Positions 15,701 through 23,281 of a stretch of 36,496 nt of DNA are shown here, piece after piece. The DNA comes from Verrucomicrobiota bacterium (GTDB lineage: Bacteria > Verrucomicrobiota > Verrucomicrobiia > Opitutales > Opitutaceae). How positions within the stretch are numbered: the first letter of the stretch is position 1; each line of letters starts with the position of its first letter. A program made the translations under genes and the position numbers. The DNA is taken from assembly GCA_023446735.1 (NCBI GenBank), contig JAEXPQ010000225.1, forward strand, positions 1 through 36,496. Direction: 5' to 3'. A model generated the notes under the pieces. The model was not told the DNA's origin, did no database searches, and saw only the letters and a program-made list of their open reading frames with translations.

Positions 15701-18700
15701 GTCAACACGGCCGGCGGACGCAGCAACAGGAAGCTGTCGCCCGGACCGCCGCGCACGGTGAGCTCCAGCTCGCCGTAGAGGCGGTCGCCGCGGATGGTCC
15801 ACGTCTGCACCGCGGACTGCGCGGGCTTGCCGGCGACATCCGTCGCGGTCTGCGCCTGTGCGGGAGGGCCCGCGAACACGAGGGCGAGCGCGCCGACCAA
15901 CGCGAACAGTGGCAGCACCGAAGAGGCGCCCGCGCCCGGGACATCGTTGTCCGGCACCGGCGGAGGCTCCGCCGCCGCGTCGGCGGCGAGGCGCTCACGC
16001 CGCTCACGGTTCCAGCGGCCCCAAGCGGGCACGAGGAACAGCAGCCACACCGCCAGACCGGCGCCGGCGTAGAAGAGCGCCGCCCCGCCGTGCTGCGCAA
16101 GCAACCCGGCCGCCGTGAGCACCACGCCCGCGGCAAGGCCGATGCCGGAGCGCCGGAGTGCCGCGACCACAATCACCGCGACGCCCAGCGCGAGCGCCGC
16201 CACGCCCCACCAGGAGAAGAGCGCGAGCAACGGGTGCAGGTTCGACACGGTGATCGTGACGCTCTCCTCGGCCGGCACCATGGTGGCGGCGTAGGTGAGC
16301 GTCTGGTGGTTGGGGCGGCGCTCCACCAACGAACTGGCCGCCAAGAACAGTGCGGCAAGCGACACGTTGGCGAAGAGCACGAGGGCGAAGAACTGGCGTC
16401 GCGAGGCGCCCCGCGCCAGCACCGCCGCGAGCGCGGTGACCACGAACAACAGCACGGCGGAAAACGTTCCGCGCCGCGCGATCCACTCGAAACCGGTCTC
16501 GGTGAGCGCAGGGCGGACCAGCTCGGCGTTGCCGCCGCGCGGGACGAGCTGGCGGCCGGACTCGGCATGGAGCGTCCACTCGTTGATGATGCTCGGCGCG
16601 ACGGTGCGCGGAGCAACCAGGCGGATCGTGGCGCCGCCGCCCGCGGCCTGGCCGAGGCGCAGCGCGACCGCCACGGGCTCGTTCGGGTTGAGGCGAGCAG
16701 GCAGCGGCACGAGCGTCTGCCCGCCATCGGCGCGGGCGTTGACGATCTCGTTGTCCACGCGGGCCTCCCAGAGCCGCGCCTGCTCGGGCAACACAAGGCG
16801 CAGGGCCTTCCGTCCGCGGGTCTTCACGAAGAACTGGGCGGTCGTCACCACCTGGCCGTCGCGGGAGATCTCGCTGGAGAGCTGCGCGAAATCGACGACC
16901 TGGTCCACCGTCTCTCCGGCCGCGTACCACTCGACGCCGACCTCGAGCGCGAACGGCCGCGCGGTGTACTGGTAGATCGCGAGCGACGGGGCGCTCGTGA
17001 GCAGGCGGAACTCCGCGGGCAGCTCGAGCGGCTCCAATTTCAGGAGACCGCCCTCGGCCTTGCGAATCTCGTGTTTCACCTGCGCCGGACTCACGACCTG
17101 CACATAGCCGCGCTCGGCCTGCACACCGAGCGGGCGCACCTGGCCGGGCTGGATCGTGCCGCCGCGCGCGCTCATCGGCTGCTCGAAGGTCACGAGCAAC
17201 GTGGCCGCGCCCAGCACCGGCTGGTGGAGCGAGACGACGAGCTGGTCGCCCTCGCGCCGCCAGTCGCGGCGGACATTCTGGCCGACGACATCGATGTTCC
17301 CCGCCTCCGCCGGCACCGCGAGCCGCCACTCGGTCGCCGGCGCGCCGACCACGAAGTAGTTCAGCAGCACGCTGCCGTACACCACGCCTTCCTTCACCGT
17401 GTAGAGATGGAACACGTCGGCCTGCACGCTCTGGCCGAGGGCCTCGACCTTCAGCGCGGCCGACCACTCGGCGTCGCGCAACCGCCACGCCTGCTGGAGC
17501 CCGGCGGCCTGCTGCGGAAAATAGCTCAGCGGCACCTCGACGAGCTTGTCGGCGCCGACCGTCACCAGCCGGTAGCCCGGTGTCGCCACGGCTCCGATAT
17601 GCCCGCGCACCGACTTCGCGCCCGGGAAACGCAGCGCGGGCAACGCCCACTCGCCGGCCGCGGCAGCCTGGTTCTTCTCGAGGCGCAACTGGACGAGTTG
17701 GCGCCCTTCGACCGCATCGTCGAAGAGCACCTTCAGCGTCCGCAGTCCGCCCGCGGCGGTCGACTCCGCGAGGAAGTCCGCCACGCCCTCGCCGTTCACG
17801 CCGACCACCGTGTAGTCGGCCGGGATCTGGAGCGACCAGTCGCGCAGCGGCGCCTCACGCACATCGAGCTCAAGGCTGGCTGCGATCGTGCGGTCGGTTT
17901 CGCCGAGCCCGTAGGTGAGGATGGCGGAGACACCCACCTCGGGCTGGATCTGCGAGGCAAGCAGGCGATAGCCGTAGTTCGCCGCCGGGAAACGGTAGAC
18001 GAAGACCTGCCGCACCTCGTCGCCGTCGAGTTCGCCGGTCGGATACTGGTCGGGCGCGAGCTGCATCATCCCGGTGGCCTCGGCCACCTCGAGGCGCACC
18101 GCGCCGTCGTTGGCCACGCGCACGAAGCCGGAGTGCCGCACCACGCCCTCGGGCGCGAGGCGCAGGGGCTCCACGCGGATCGGAAACGCGCCGAGCTCGG
18201 TCTGGCTGCGCACCGTCAGCGAGCTGGTTTGCTCGATCGGTCGGCTGAACTGCACCTCGAGCACGCGCCCGGCCCCGGCCGGCACGACGCGCCAGCTCAC
18301 GAGATTGGCACCCTCGACGCCGACGATCTCGCCCGGCCCCTCGAGCCGGATGCGCAACGCCGTCAGCTTGCCCTGCAGGATCTGCAGCGCGAGGTTCGCC
18401 TCCTGCCGCAACAGGCCCGCGCCGAGACGCGAATCGGTCGTCTCGCTGCTGGTGAAGAAGAGCGCGCCTTCGGCCGCCTCGGCGCGGTGTTTCCAGGCGA
18501 ACTCCGCCTTGCCATCGGCCGGCAGGATGCCCTGCCAGCCCTGCGTCGCGGCGACGGGCAGCACCGATTCCGCGAGATCGAAGCTCACGCCCGCGGGCAG
18601 CCCCTCGAGCTGGAACGGCACCACCACGCCCGCCGCCATCGCGAAGTTGAGCGCATACCACTCCCCGCGCTCGTGGATGGCGGCAGCAAAGGTGAGCTCG

Positions 18701-19656
18701 AACGGCAACGCCCCTTCGCGCTCCGCGACCAAGTCATACTGAGCGCCGCCGCCGTCGGCCGGCGCGAGCTCGAGGTGCCAACCGTCACCGGCGGCCTTCT
18801 CGCTCGGTGCAGCGGCGCCGGAGAGGAGGCGCAGACGCGCCCCGGCTTTCGTCGCACGAAGTTGGGCACGCAGGCGGAACTCCGAGCTCTTCGCCGCTTC
18901 GTTGATCTTGCCGGAGAGTTGCGCACCGAGGAGTTCGGCCTCGGCCGGCGCCCCGCCACGCGGCGTGAGTCGGATCGCGAGCGCACCTTCGCCTGTGGTT
19001 TGGAAGCGCACTGGACCGCGCGGGCTGTGCGGCTCACCCAGCGCGACGAGACCGCTCGCGGCCGTCACGCGCAGATCGAGCGCGGCGTCGGCCTGGAGCG
19101 TGATCGTGGAAGCGAAGCCCACGGCATCGCCGGGAGCGGCGATGAGCACGGAGGCGGCGCCGGGCACGGTGGGTTTGCGGAGACGCGTGCGGACGACAAG
19201 GTCGAGATCGCGCGGCGCGGGTGCGCCCTCAGCGAGCGCCGGGCGTAGGTCGAGGAAACGTTTCCCGGACTCCGGCACCTGCCGTACCGCCCATGAGGCG
19301 AGGCCGGCACCGGTGACATCGACGACTTCGCCCTCGCCGCTGAGGCCGAGCGCGAGCACCTCGGGTTTGCCCTGCACGACGTGGAGTTTCAGACGCAGCT
19401 CGCCGGCGATCTCGGCTGCGCTGAGGCGGACTGTCTGCTCGGCGGCGGCCGAGAAGAACAATGGCACCGCCGGCGGCACGCCCTGCACGTCGACCACGAT
19501 GCGCCCGCCCTCGGGCGTAAGCGTGGCGGAGGTTTTCGCGGTGTCGGCCGGCTTCGGCGCCGCGACGAGCGCGCCCGCGAAGGCGAACAGGGCGGCGACG
19601 AACGGGAGTCGGGAACGCCGACGGGCGGTGGAGCCGAGCGAGGTGATGGCGTGCAT
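12706..19656 (-). CDS. Giant 2316-aa membrane protein with two large periplasmic halves
   Basis: Signal peptide at 1-33 (SRLPFVAALFAFAGALVAAP). Residues 34-1060 are soluble and beta-rich. A hydrophobic core follows with helices at about 1063-1085, 1087-1108, 1143-1168, 1172-1188, 1190-1212 and 1247-1268. Residues 1270-2290 are again beta-rich, with a helical stretch near 2120-2190, and a final membrane helix (2292-2312) ends in WRR. Arg clusters after the first, third and fifth core helices and at the C-terminus fit a cytoplasmic side, so both large halves should be periplasmic. A motif with 'V.V.G..L.SW.V....R.L.V' recurs near 86-140, 421-478 and 1455-1510. No enzyme motif was recognised. 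AAGGAA precedes the ATG. Third gene after the sigma factor and the vWA protein; the 225-nt gap holds a palindrome and four 11-bp direct repeats. Probably a scaffold, sensor or export component. Confidence 0.85.
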   Translation of the reverse strand: MHAITSLGSTARRRSRLPFVAALFAFAGALVAAPKPADTAKTSATLTPEGGRIVVDVQGVPPAVPLFFSAAAEQTVRLSAAEIAGELRLKLHVVQGKPEVLALGLSGEGEVVDVTGAGLASWAVRQVPESGKRFLDLRPALAEGAPAPRDLDLVVRTRLRKPTVPGAASVLIAAPGDAVGFASTITLQADAALDLRVTAASGLVALGEPHSPRGPVRFQTTGEGALAIRLTPRGGAPAEAELLGAQLSGKINEAAKSSEFRLRAQLRATKAGARLRLLSGAAAPSEKAAGDGWHLELAPADGGGAQYDLVAEREGALPFELTFAAAIHERGEWYALNFAMAAGVVVPFQLEGLPAGVSFDLAESVLPVAATQGWQGILPADGKAEFAWKHRAEAAEGALFFTSSETTDSRLGAGLLRQEANLALQILQGKLTALRIRLEGPGEIVGVEGANLVSWRVVPAGAGRVLEVQFSRPIEQTSSLTVRSQTELGAFPIRVEPLRLAPEGVVRHSGFVRVANDGAVRLEVAEATGMMQLAPDQYPTGELDGDEVRQVFVYRFPAANYGYRLLASQIQPEVGVSAILTYGLGETDRTIAASLELDVREAPLRDWSLQIPADYTVVGVNGEGVADFLAESTAAGGLRTLKVLFDDAVEGRQLVQLRLEKNQAAAAGEWALPALRFPGAKSVRGHIGAVATPGYRLVTVGADKLVEVPLSYFPQQAAGLQQAWRLRDAEWSAALKVEALGQSVQADVFHLYTVKEGVVYGSVLLNYFVVGAPATEWRLAVPAEAGNIDVVGQNVRRDWRREGDQLVVSLHQPVLGAATLLVTFEQPMSARGGTIQPGQVRPLGVQAERGYVQVVSPAQVKHEIRKAEGGLLKLEPLELPAEFRLLTSAPSLAIYQYTARPFALEVGVEWYAAGETVDQVVDFAQLSSEISRDGQVVTTAQFFVKTRGRKALRLVLPEQARLWEARVDNEIVNARADGGQTLVPLPARLNPNEPVAVALRLGQAAGGGATIRLVAPRTVAPSIINEWTLHAESGRQLVPRGGNAELVRPALTETGFEWIARRGTFSAVLLFVVTALAAVLARGASRRQFFALVLFANVSLAALFLAASSLVERRPNHQTLTYAATMVPAEESVTITVSNLHPLLALFSWWGVAALALGVAVIVVAALRRSGIGLAAGVVLTAAGLLAQHGGAALFYAGAGLAVWLLFLVPAWGRWNRERRERLAADAAAEPPPVPDNDVPGAGASSVLPLFALVGALALVFAGPPAQAQTATDVAGKPAQSAVQTWTIRGDRLYGELELTVRGGPGDSFLLLRPPAVLTEFKADGLRLGKAELDGRTSYFVAPERDGLLTARVRFELAAGKDRTEIALPSGPAIVQRVAVSLDQGGWEFSSDHAVQVTATPNLGDGRSGATLVFSPQAEPRVRIVPKRRDLATETTQFFAETSQLFLPGPGVVNARVLASIRPVQGRVGSLVLEVPVGLTVGEVKGEDAEVSSWRFDPDKRRLQITLASPQERQFNLGILAQLGTGALPFDLTLEPLRVAGAAGDVGTLALAFGGDAQPESVRAVGLSAVNIEDFDSELLPEGKDGESAATLQQVWRYGQGGGSVSLKIAPVAPEVRVTGRQVLSLDDDRLVMAVDLAAAITRVGLFKLSFALPDGLEVEALSGSALSHWTEAQEEGRRIVTLHLNGQTIGDETFALTLAGAAPRAQEAWRVPHLQIREATRQTGEALIVPGKGLRLRAVEREKVTQLDPRQGGGLQPGTLAFRLLQEDWSVKLGIEALDPWVTVQSLQETTVREGQTLVRLALRYRVENAAVKQFRVKLPGLGEERARTVRATGAAVSDLVRVAGSDDTWEIRLQRGIAGETDVQIEFQGPSTGDQKLETVAVPEFVGVRQAAQFAAVRAGGRLELETGALPRGWARTDWSAVPAFLQNRTDRSVPALCFRVAEAEGPLSVTVRRHAVAEALKLRVTQGELTTLFSPTGASLTAVDLRVDVLEKSTLRMRLPEGAALFNTFVNGESVAVVREGDAFLFHVTPSSAGERAATVRVVYSAPAGGSGDVALIGPRLNVPLENVSWRVVLPTGYELASYGGGLRLREERYSGSFSVADYQSSVFTKRSAESKKAVAMLEEANQLMQKGDQQKAGEVLARAYNTQALDEAANEDARVQLRNLKTQQTVLGLNTRRQRMYLDNRVDAARNEQLEQAASLNPFMQGQVNFDPAQVDQLLMGNSADENTALRGIADRLVDQQLAAEPAPRAIDVTLSERGRVFTFTRSLQVEGDKPLQLTISLARTARPPYVTAAVLLLAIAGIAAIPLAWRR

Positions 19657-19729
19657 GGAGTTCCTTCGGGTTGAAAGCGATGGCGCGGAAGCGGGGTGCG
19701 TGATTCTCGCACACGCGGCGCGCGAAGTC

Positions 19730-19769
19730 GTCAGGGGCGGGTCAGGGTTTTGTCAGGGAGATGTCAGGG
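19730..19769. promoter_or_regulatory. Four GTCAGGG direct repeats with 11-bp period
   Basis: GTCAGGG occurs at 19730, 19741, 19752 and 19763, exactly one DNA helical turn apart, 74-113 bp upstream of the start of the giant gene. The last two copies read TGTCAGGG, and the TGTCA core with 11-bp spacing is the form of PhoB-type (OmpR-family response regulator) boxes. On the minus strand GAGAAT (19708-19703) is a possible -10 box downstream. Likely an activator-binding array. Confidence 0.5.
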
Positions 19770-19785
19770 CGAAGGATCTTCCGAC

Positions 19786-19852
19786 GTAGGGTCGGACCTT
19801 GCGTCCGGACCGATTCATCGCGTGGCGGTCCGCCGGCGAGCGGCGACCCTAC
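19786..19852. repeat. REP-like palindrome between giant and vWA genes
   Basis: The arms GTAGGGTCG (19786-19794) and CGACCCTAC (19844-19852) pair perfectly; inside are smaller stems such as GGAC-CTTGC-GTCC. It lies 29 nt downstream of the vWA gene's stop codon. Confidence 0.6.
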
Positions 19853-19881
19853 CAGGGTGCAAGCGAGGTCGGTAGCGCGGC

Positions 19882-22476
19882 TCATTTCTTCATCTTTCGA
19901 ACCTGCTCGAACAGCGTGGCGAGGTCCTGGATGCGCTTGTCGTCGGGACGGCGGGCGCGCTGAGCGTTGACGATCGGCGCGAGGGCGTCGAGGTCGACGC
20001 GGTCGCCGGCGGGGCCACCGCGGAGTTTCTCGGCGAGCGCGGCGGCGGTGCCGGCGAGCTGGAGACTGGGCGCGGCGCGGTCGAACGCGGCAGCGCGCGA
20101 CTCGTAGGGCAGCGTCCACGAGCGCTCGACCATCGTCTTCGTCGCGGCATCGCGGAAGCGGACGAAGACTTCGCCGAGCTCGCCCTCGCCCTGCGGGAGC
20201 GCCTCGATCTCGTACACGGCCACGGCGGCCTCCTCGGCGGAGATCTCGGCGGCGTCGACGGCGTCGTTGCGGAAATCCTCCTCGCGCAGGCGGTGCTTCT
20301 CGAAGCCGACAAGGCGGTAGCGGCCGACGCGCGCCGGGTTGAAACGCACCTGGAGCTTCACGTTCTCGGCGGCGGGGCGGAATGCGCCGGCGAGTTGGCG
20401 GGCGAAACCGGCGTCGGCTGCCTCGGGCGAATCGAGCACGTAGTAGCGGCCGTCGCCCTTGCGGGTGAGCGCCTCGAGCATCTCGTCCTCGACGCCCTCG
20501 AGGCCCACGCCGCAGGCGTCGAACGCGATGCGCTGGCTGCGCAGCGTCTCGATGGCGGCGGCGAGGCGCTCGGGCTCGGCGTTGCCGAGGTTAGCGGCGC
20601 CGTCGGTAAGGAGCACGATGCGGTTCTGCGCGGCCTCGGCGAAGTGGCGACGCGCGAGCTCAGCGCCGAGCTTGAGCGCCTCCTCGAGGTTGGTGCCGCC
20701 CTCGGCGGGCGTGGAGTCGAGCAGACCGAGCGCCTGGTTGGCATGAGCGCCGTCGAAGGCCTCGGCGAGCAGGCGCGGCTGGCGCGCGAAGCCGATGAGC
20801 GTGAGCCGGTCGTTCGGCCCGAGCAGCCCGACCAACGTGGCCAACGCGGCGCGCACGGCGGCGCGGCGGTCGGGACGCTCCATCGAGCCGGAGGTGTCGA
20901 GCAGCACGGTGAGATTGAGCGGGGTGCCGCTGCCACGGCCGGTGGCCGGCACGCGCACGGCGATCCGAACGAGGTTCCGCTGCTGCGCGAACGGATGCGC
21001 CGACTGCTCGACGCGGCAGGAAACCTTCTCGCCGGCACCCGGCGCCGGGTCGCCGTAGTCGAAAGCGTTGTAGAACTCCTCGGGGCGGATCGAAGCGGCG
21101 TCGGGCATGCGGCCCGCGGCGAGCGCGGCCAGCGCGAGCTTGAACGAGGCATCGCTCACGTGGAGCGAGAACGTGGAAACGGGCTCCTGCGCGGCGCTGG
21201 TCTCGTCGGCGGTGGGCGACGGGAGGAGCTTCTGGGCGGGGCGTGGGAGAGGCTTGTCGGAATCGGCGGTGGACGGCGAAAGATCCGACCGACCCGACTC
21301 GCCCCCGACGCCCGACGCGATCAGCCCACCCGGGCCGATGCCAGCGGAGGTCGCCGAAGGATCCGGGCGCTTGGGTTTCTTGGGGGCGCGGTTGGCCTTC
21401 AGGAAGCCGGAGTCCTGCGAGTTCGCGACCTCGAACGGGGACAGCACCACGATCTCTTTGTCATCGGCACCGATCGACGGAGCGGCGGGGGCGGGCGGCA
21501 GCGCCGAGCCTTTTCCGCCAGAGCGCTCGGCTTTGCGCTTGGAGAGGAAGTCGTCGCGGGAGGCGTTCTTCGCTTTGTCGGCAACGGAGATTGCGGAGCC
21601 CTCATCCTTCAGCTCCATACGAACCACGCCGGGAAGGTTGAGCTTCGTGGTAGTCCGAGAGCCGGCGAGCGTGCTGCTCGCGGTGTAGCCGTATTCCCCG
21701 GTCTCGTGGACCTCAAACTTGTCCAGCACGCCGGTAGCGCCGTCGTCGGTGGTGCCGATGTAGCCCCGAACGCGATCCACCGCAACGTGGCGGCCCGCTG
21801 TTTCGCGTTGAGGAGCCGCACCAGCCCCAGAGAACGATCGGGTCTGCGTGGACGGCGGAGACCAGTTGTGGGAAAGGGCCGCCGGTTTTGCGACCGAGGT
21901 AATGTCCGCAAAGCCGACCGTGTTCATCGGTTCCGGCAGCTCTTCGGCCTCCTCCTCGGCCTTGTAGCGCGCCATATCGACCTCCGAATACGAGATACGA
22001 GAACCGGTCTCCTTGAATGTCGGCACCGTGCTCAGCATCCCAAAACCACCGATGCTGATGACCACACACGCGGCCGCGGAGTAGAACCAGTCGGTCCGCC
22101 ACCACGGGCGCTCCGACGCACGCGGCAGGCGCGCGGCGGAGGGTTTTGATGAAGGCACAGCCTTGGGTACGGCAGCGGATTTTCCGGGGTCGGCGCCCCC
22201 GGCCACAGGGGAACCGATCACGGCGAGGAGCTTGGCGCGGCGGTCGGGGGAAAGGCGGAGCGGCGCGGCGTCGGGGCGCGCGGCCTCGGCGACCAAGCCG
22301 TGGCCGGCTTCGATGCGGCGTTTGAAGGCGGCGAGCTCGGGGCGGGCGGCGACGGCAGCCTCGAGCGCGGCGATCTCGAAGTCGGAAGCCTCGCCGAGGA
22401 CCCACGCGACGATGCGCTCCTCGAGCTGGTCGTCGGTCGGGCGCTGCGGGGCGGGCGGTTGGTTGGCGGAATTCAT
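19882..22476 (-). CDS. Anti-sigma-like / vWA (YfbK-type) fusion protein
   Basis: 864 residues. Residues 1-65 (EERIVAWVLGEASDFEIAAL) look like the helical start of an anti-sigma domain but without zinc-binding Cys/His. One membrane helix is at 130-150. The segment after it is periplasmic and disordered; it holds two TonB-receptor-like peptides (249-276, LDKFEVHETGEYGYTASSTL onward; 339-361, DKEIVVLSPFEVANSQDSGF onward). From 432 the YfbK family begins: STFSLHVSDASFKLALAAL, then EEFYNAFDYGDP, the vWA domain with MIDAS DTSGS (527-531), GGTN (593-596) and LLTDG (622-626), and a DUF3520-like end (RFNPARVGRYRLVGFEKHRL). The vWA fold binds protein partners through a metal ion. The gene starts 2 nt after the sigma-factor stop, so it probably controls that sigma factor from across the inner membrane. 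The frame is open upstream, but that part is antisense noise of the sigma gene region. Confidence 0.87.
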   Translation of the reverse strand: MNSANQPPAPQRPTDDQLEERIVAWVLGEASDFEIAALEAAVAARPELAAFKRRIEAGHGLVAEAARPDAAPLRLSPDRRAKLLAVIGSPVAGGADPGKSAAVPKAVPSSKPSAARLPRASERPWWRTDWFYSAAACVVISIGGFGMLSTVPTFKETGSRISYSEVDMARYKAEEEAEELPEPMNTVGFADITSVAKPAALSHNWSPPSTQTRSFSGAGAAPQRETAGRHVAVDRVRGYIGTTDDGATGVLDKFEVHETGEYGYTASSTLAGSRTTTKLNLPGVVRMELKDEGSAISVADKAKNASRDDFLSKRKAERSGGKGSALPPAPAAPSIGADDKEIVVLSPFEVANSQDSGFLKANRAPKKPKRPDPSATSAGIGPGGLIASGVGGESGRSDLSPSTADSDKPLPRPAQKLLPSPTADETSAAQEPVSTFSLHVSDASFKLALAALAAGRMPDAASIRPEEFYNAFDYGDPAPGAGEKVSCRVEQSAHPFAQQRNLVRIAVRVPATGRGSGTPLNLTVLLDTSGSMERPDRRAAVRAALATLVGLLGPNDRLTLIGFARQPRLLAEAFDGAHANQALGLLDSTPAEGGTNLEEALKLGAELARRHFAEAAQNRIVLLTDGAANLGNAEPERLAAAIETLRSQRIAFDACGVGLEGVEDEMLEALTRKGDGRYYVLDSPEAADAGFARQLAGAFRPAAENVKLQVRFNPARVGRYRLVGFEKHRLREEDFRNDAVDAAEISAEEAAVAVYEIEALPQGEGELGEVFVRFRDAATKTMVERSWTLPYESRAAAFDRAAPSLQLAGTAAALAEKLRGGPAGDRVDLDALAPIVNAQRARRPDDKRIQDLATLFEQVRKMKK

Positions 22477-22478
22477 GG

Positions 22479-22985
22479 TCAGCCCTCGCTTCCTTCGATG
22501 CCGGCGCGTCGAAGCGCGTCGGCGAGCGCTTTGAGGAGGTGGTGCAGGCGGAAACCGACGTTGCCGGCGCTCAGGCCGGTGCGGCGTCCGATCTCCTGAT
22601 ACTGGAGCTCCTCGTGGTACTTGAGGTGGATGAGGCGGCGGTCGGCGGCGGGCAGCTCGGCGAGGAGCAGCCGGACGGTGCCGACGGCCTCGTCGCGGCC
22701 GAGGCGGGCGGCGGCAGAGCGCGCGTCGCCGGTGGCGGTGTCGGGATCGAGCTCGGCCTCGGCGGGGTGGTCGCGGAGGTGGTTGAGGGCGAGGTTGCGG
22801 ACCGTGCGGTAGAGCCAGGCGCGCGGGTTCTCGACCTCGGCCCACGACTGGTGGAGGCGGAGAAACGCCTCCTGCACCAGTTCCTCGGCGACGGGGCGGC
22901 GGCCCGTGAGCCCAAGCGCGTAGCGCAGGAGTCCGTTTTCCTCCTCCTCGAACAACGCGGCCAGGGTGGGCGTCTCCGGATCCAT
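22479..22985 (-). CDS. ECF-type RNA polymerase sigma factor
   Basis: 168 residues. Region 2 is at about 18-72 (LLRYALGLTGRRPVAEELVQ, then EAFLRLHQSW and NPRAWLYRTVRNLALNHLRD) and region 4 at about 106-160 (LPAADRRLIHLKYHEELQYQ, with the helix-turn-helix EIGRRTGLSAGNVGFRLHHL). There is no region 1 or 3, as expected of the ECF group. It would direct RNA polymerase to a small set of envelope genes. The start ATG was chosen to fit the family; two in-frame upstream starts (23063 and a GTG at 23108) would add a Ser/Pro-rich leader. Stop and next start are 2 nt apart, so it is coupled to the vWA protein. Confidence 0.92.
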   Translation of the reverse strand: MDPETPTLAALFEEEENGLLRYALGLTGRRPVAEELVQEAFLRLHQSWAEVENPRAWLYRTVRNLALNHLRDHPAEAELDPDTATGDARSAAARLGRDEAVGTVRLLLAELPAADRRLIHLKYHEELQYQEIGRRTGLSAGNVGFRLHHLLKALADALRRAGIEGSEG

Positions 22986-23160
22986 GCGCGGGGTATGCGT
23001 CGCCACCAGACCGGAAATACCGGGGGGTGGCGAGCAAACATCGGAAGAAGCCGGGGCGTCCATGGCGGCGGGAAACGGAGCCGTGGAGGCTCCACCCGAT
23101 GAAGACACGCGAGCCGCGGGTTTCTTAGGGGAATTCGAAAGAAAGTGGGCCGTGGCGCCG

Positions 23161-23178
23161 TTCTGCCGTACGGCAGAA
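23161..23178. promoter_or_regulatory. Perfect 18-bp palindrome, copy 1
   Basis: TTCTGCCGTACGGCAGAA is fully self-complementary. It lies 176 bp upstream of the sigma-factor start and is matched by a near-identical copy at 23442-23459. It could be an operator for a dimeric regulator or a pair of short repeats. Confidence 0.45.
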
Positions 23179-23208
23179 TGCCGGCGGAATCAGACACGAC
23201 AGACAGGT

Positions 23209-23242
23209 CACAGAGGGCACTGAGAGGGAGGAGAGCACAGAG
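23209..23242. repeat. Purine-rich CACAGAG repeats
   Basis: CACAGAG at 23209 and 23236 lies in an A/G-rich stretch (about 23190-23255) that stands out from the GC-rich surroundings. No reading frame or hairpin is associated with it. Confidence 0.4.
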
Positions 23243-23281
23243 AACGGAGGAATTCAGCCGGAAGAATGGCGGCCGAACTTA

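Noticed and set aside
15478..19248. A 1256-codon open frame on the plus strand, antisense to the giant gene
   Set aside because: Its translation is rich in Arg, His, Glu and Ala with no domain pattern. It arises because the GC-rich codons of the minus-strand gene avoid stops in the opposite frame. The minus-strand frame has a signal peptide, membrane helices and a repeat motif.
22477..23037. N-terminal extension of the vWA protein by 187 residues
   Set aside because: It overlaps the whole sigma factor in another frame and reads as Arg/Pro-rich noise. The ATG 2 nt after the sigma stop is the natural start.
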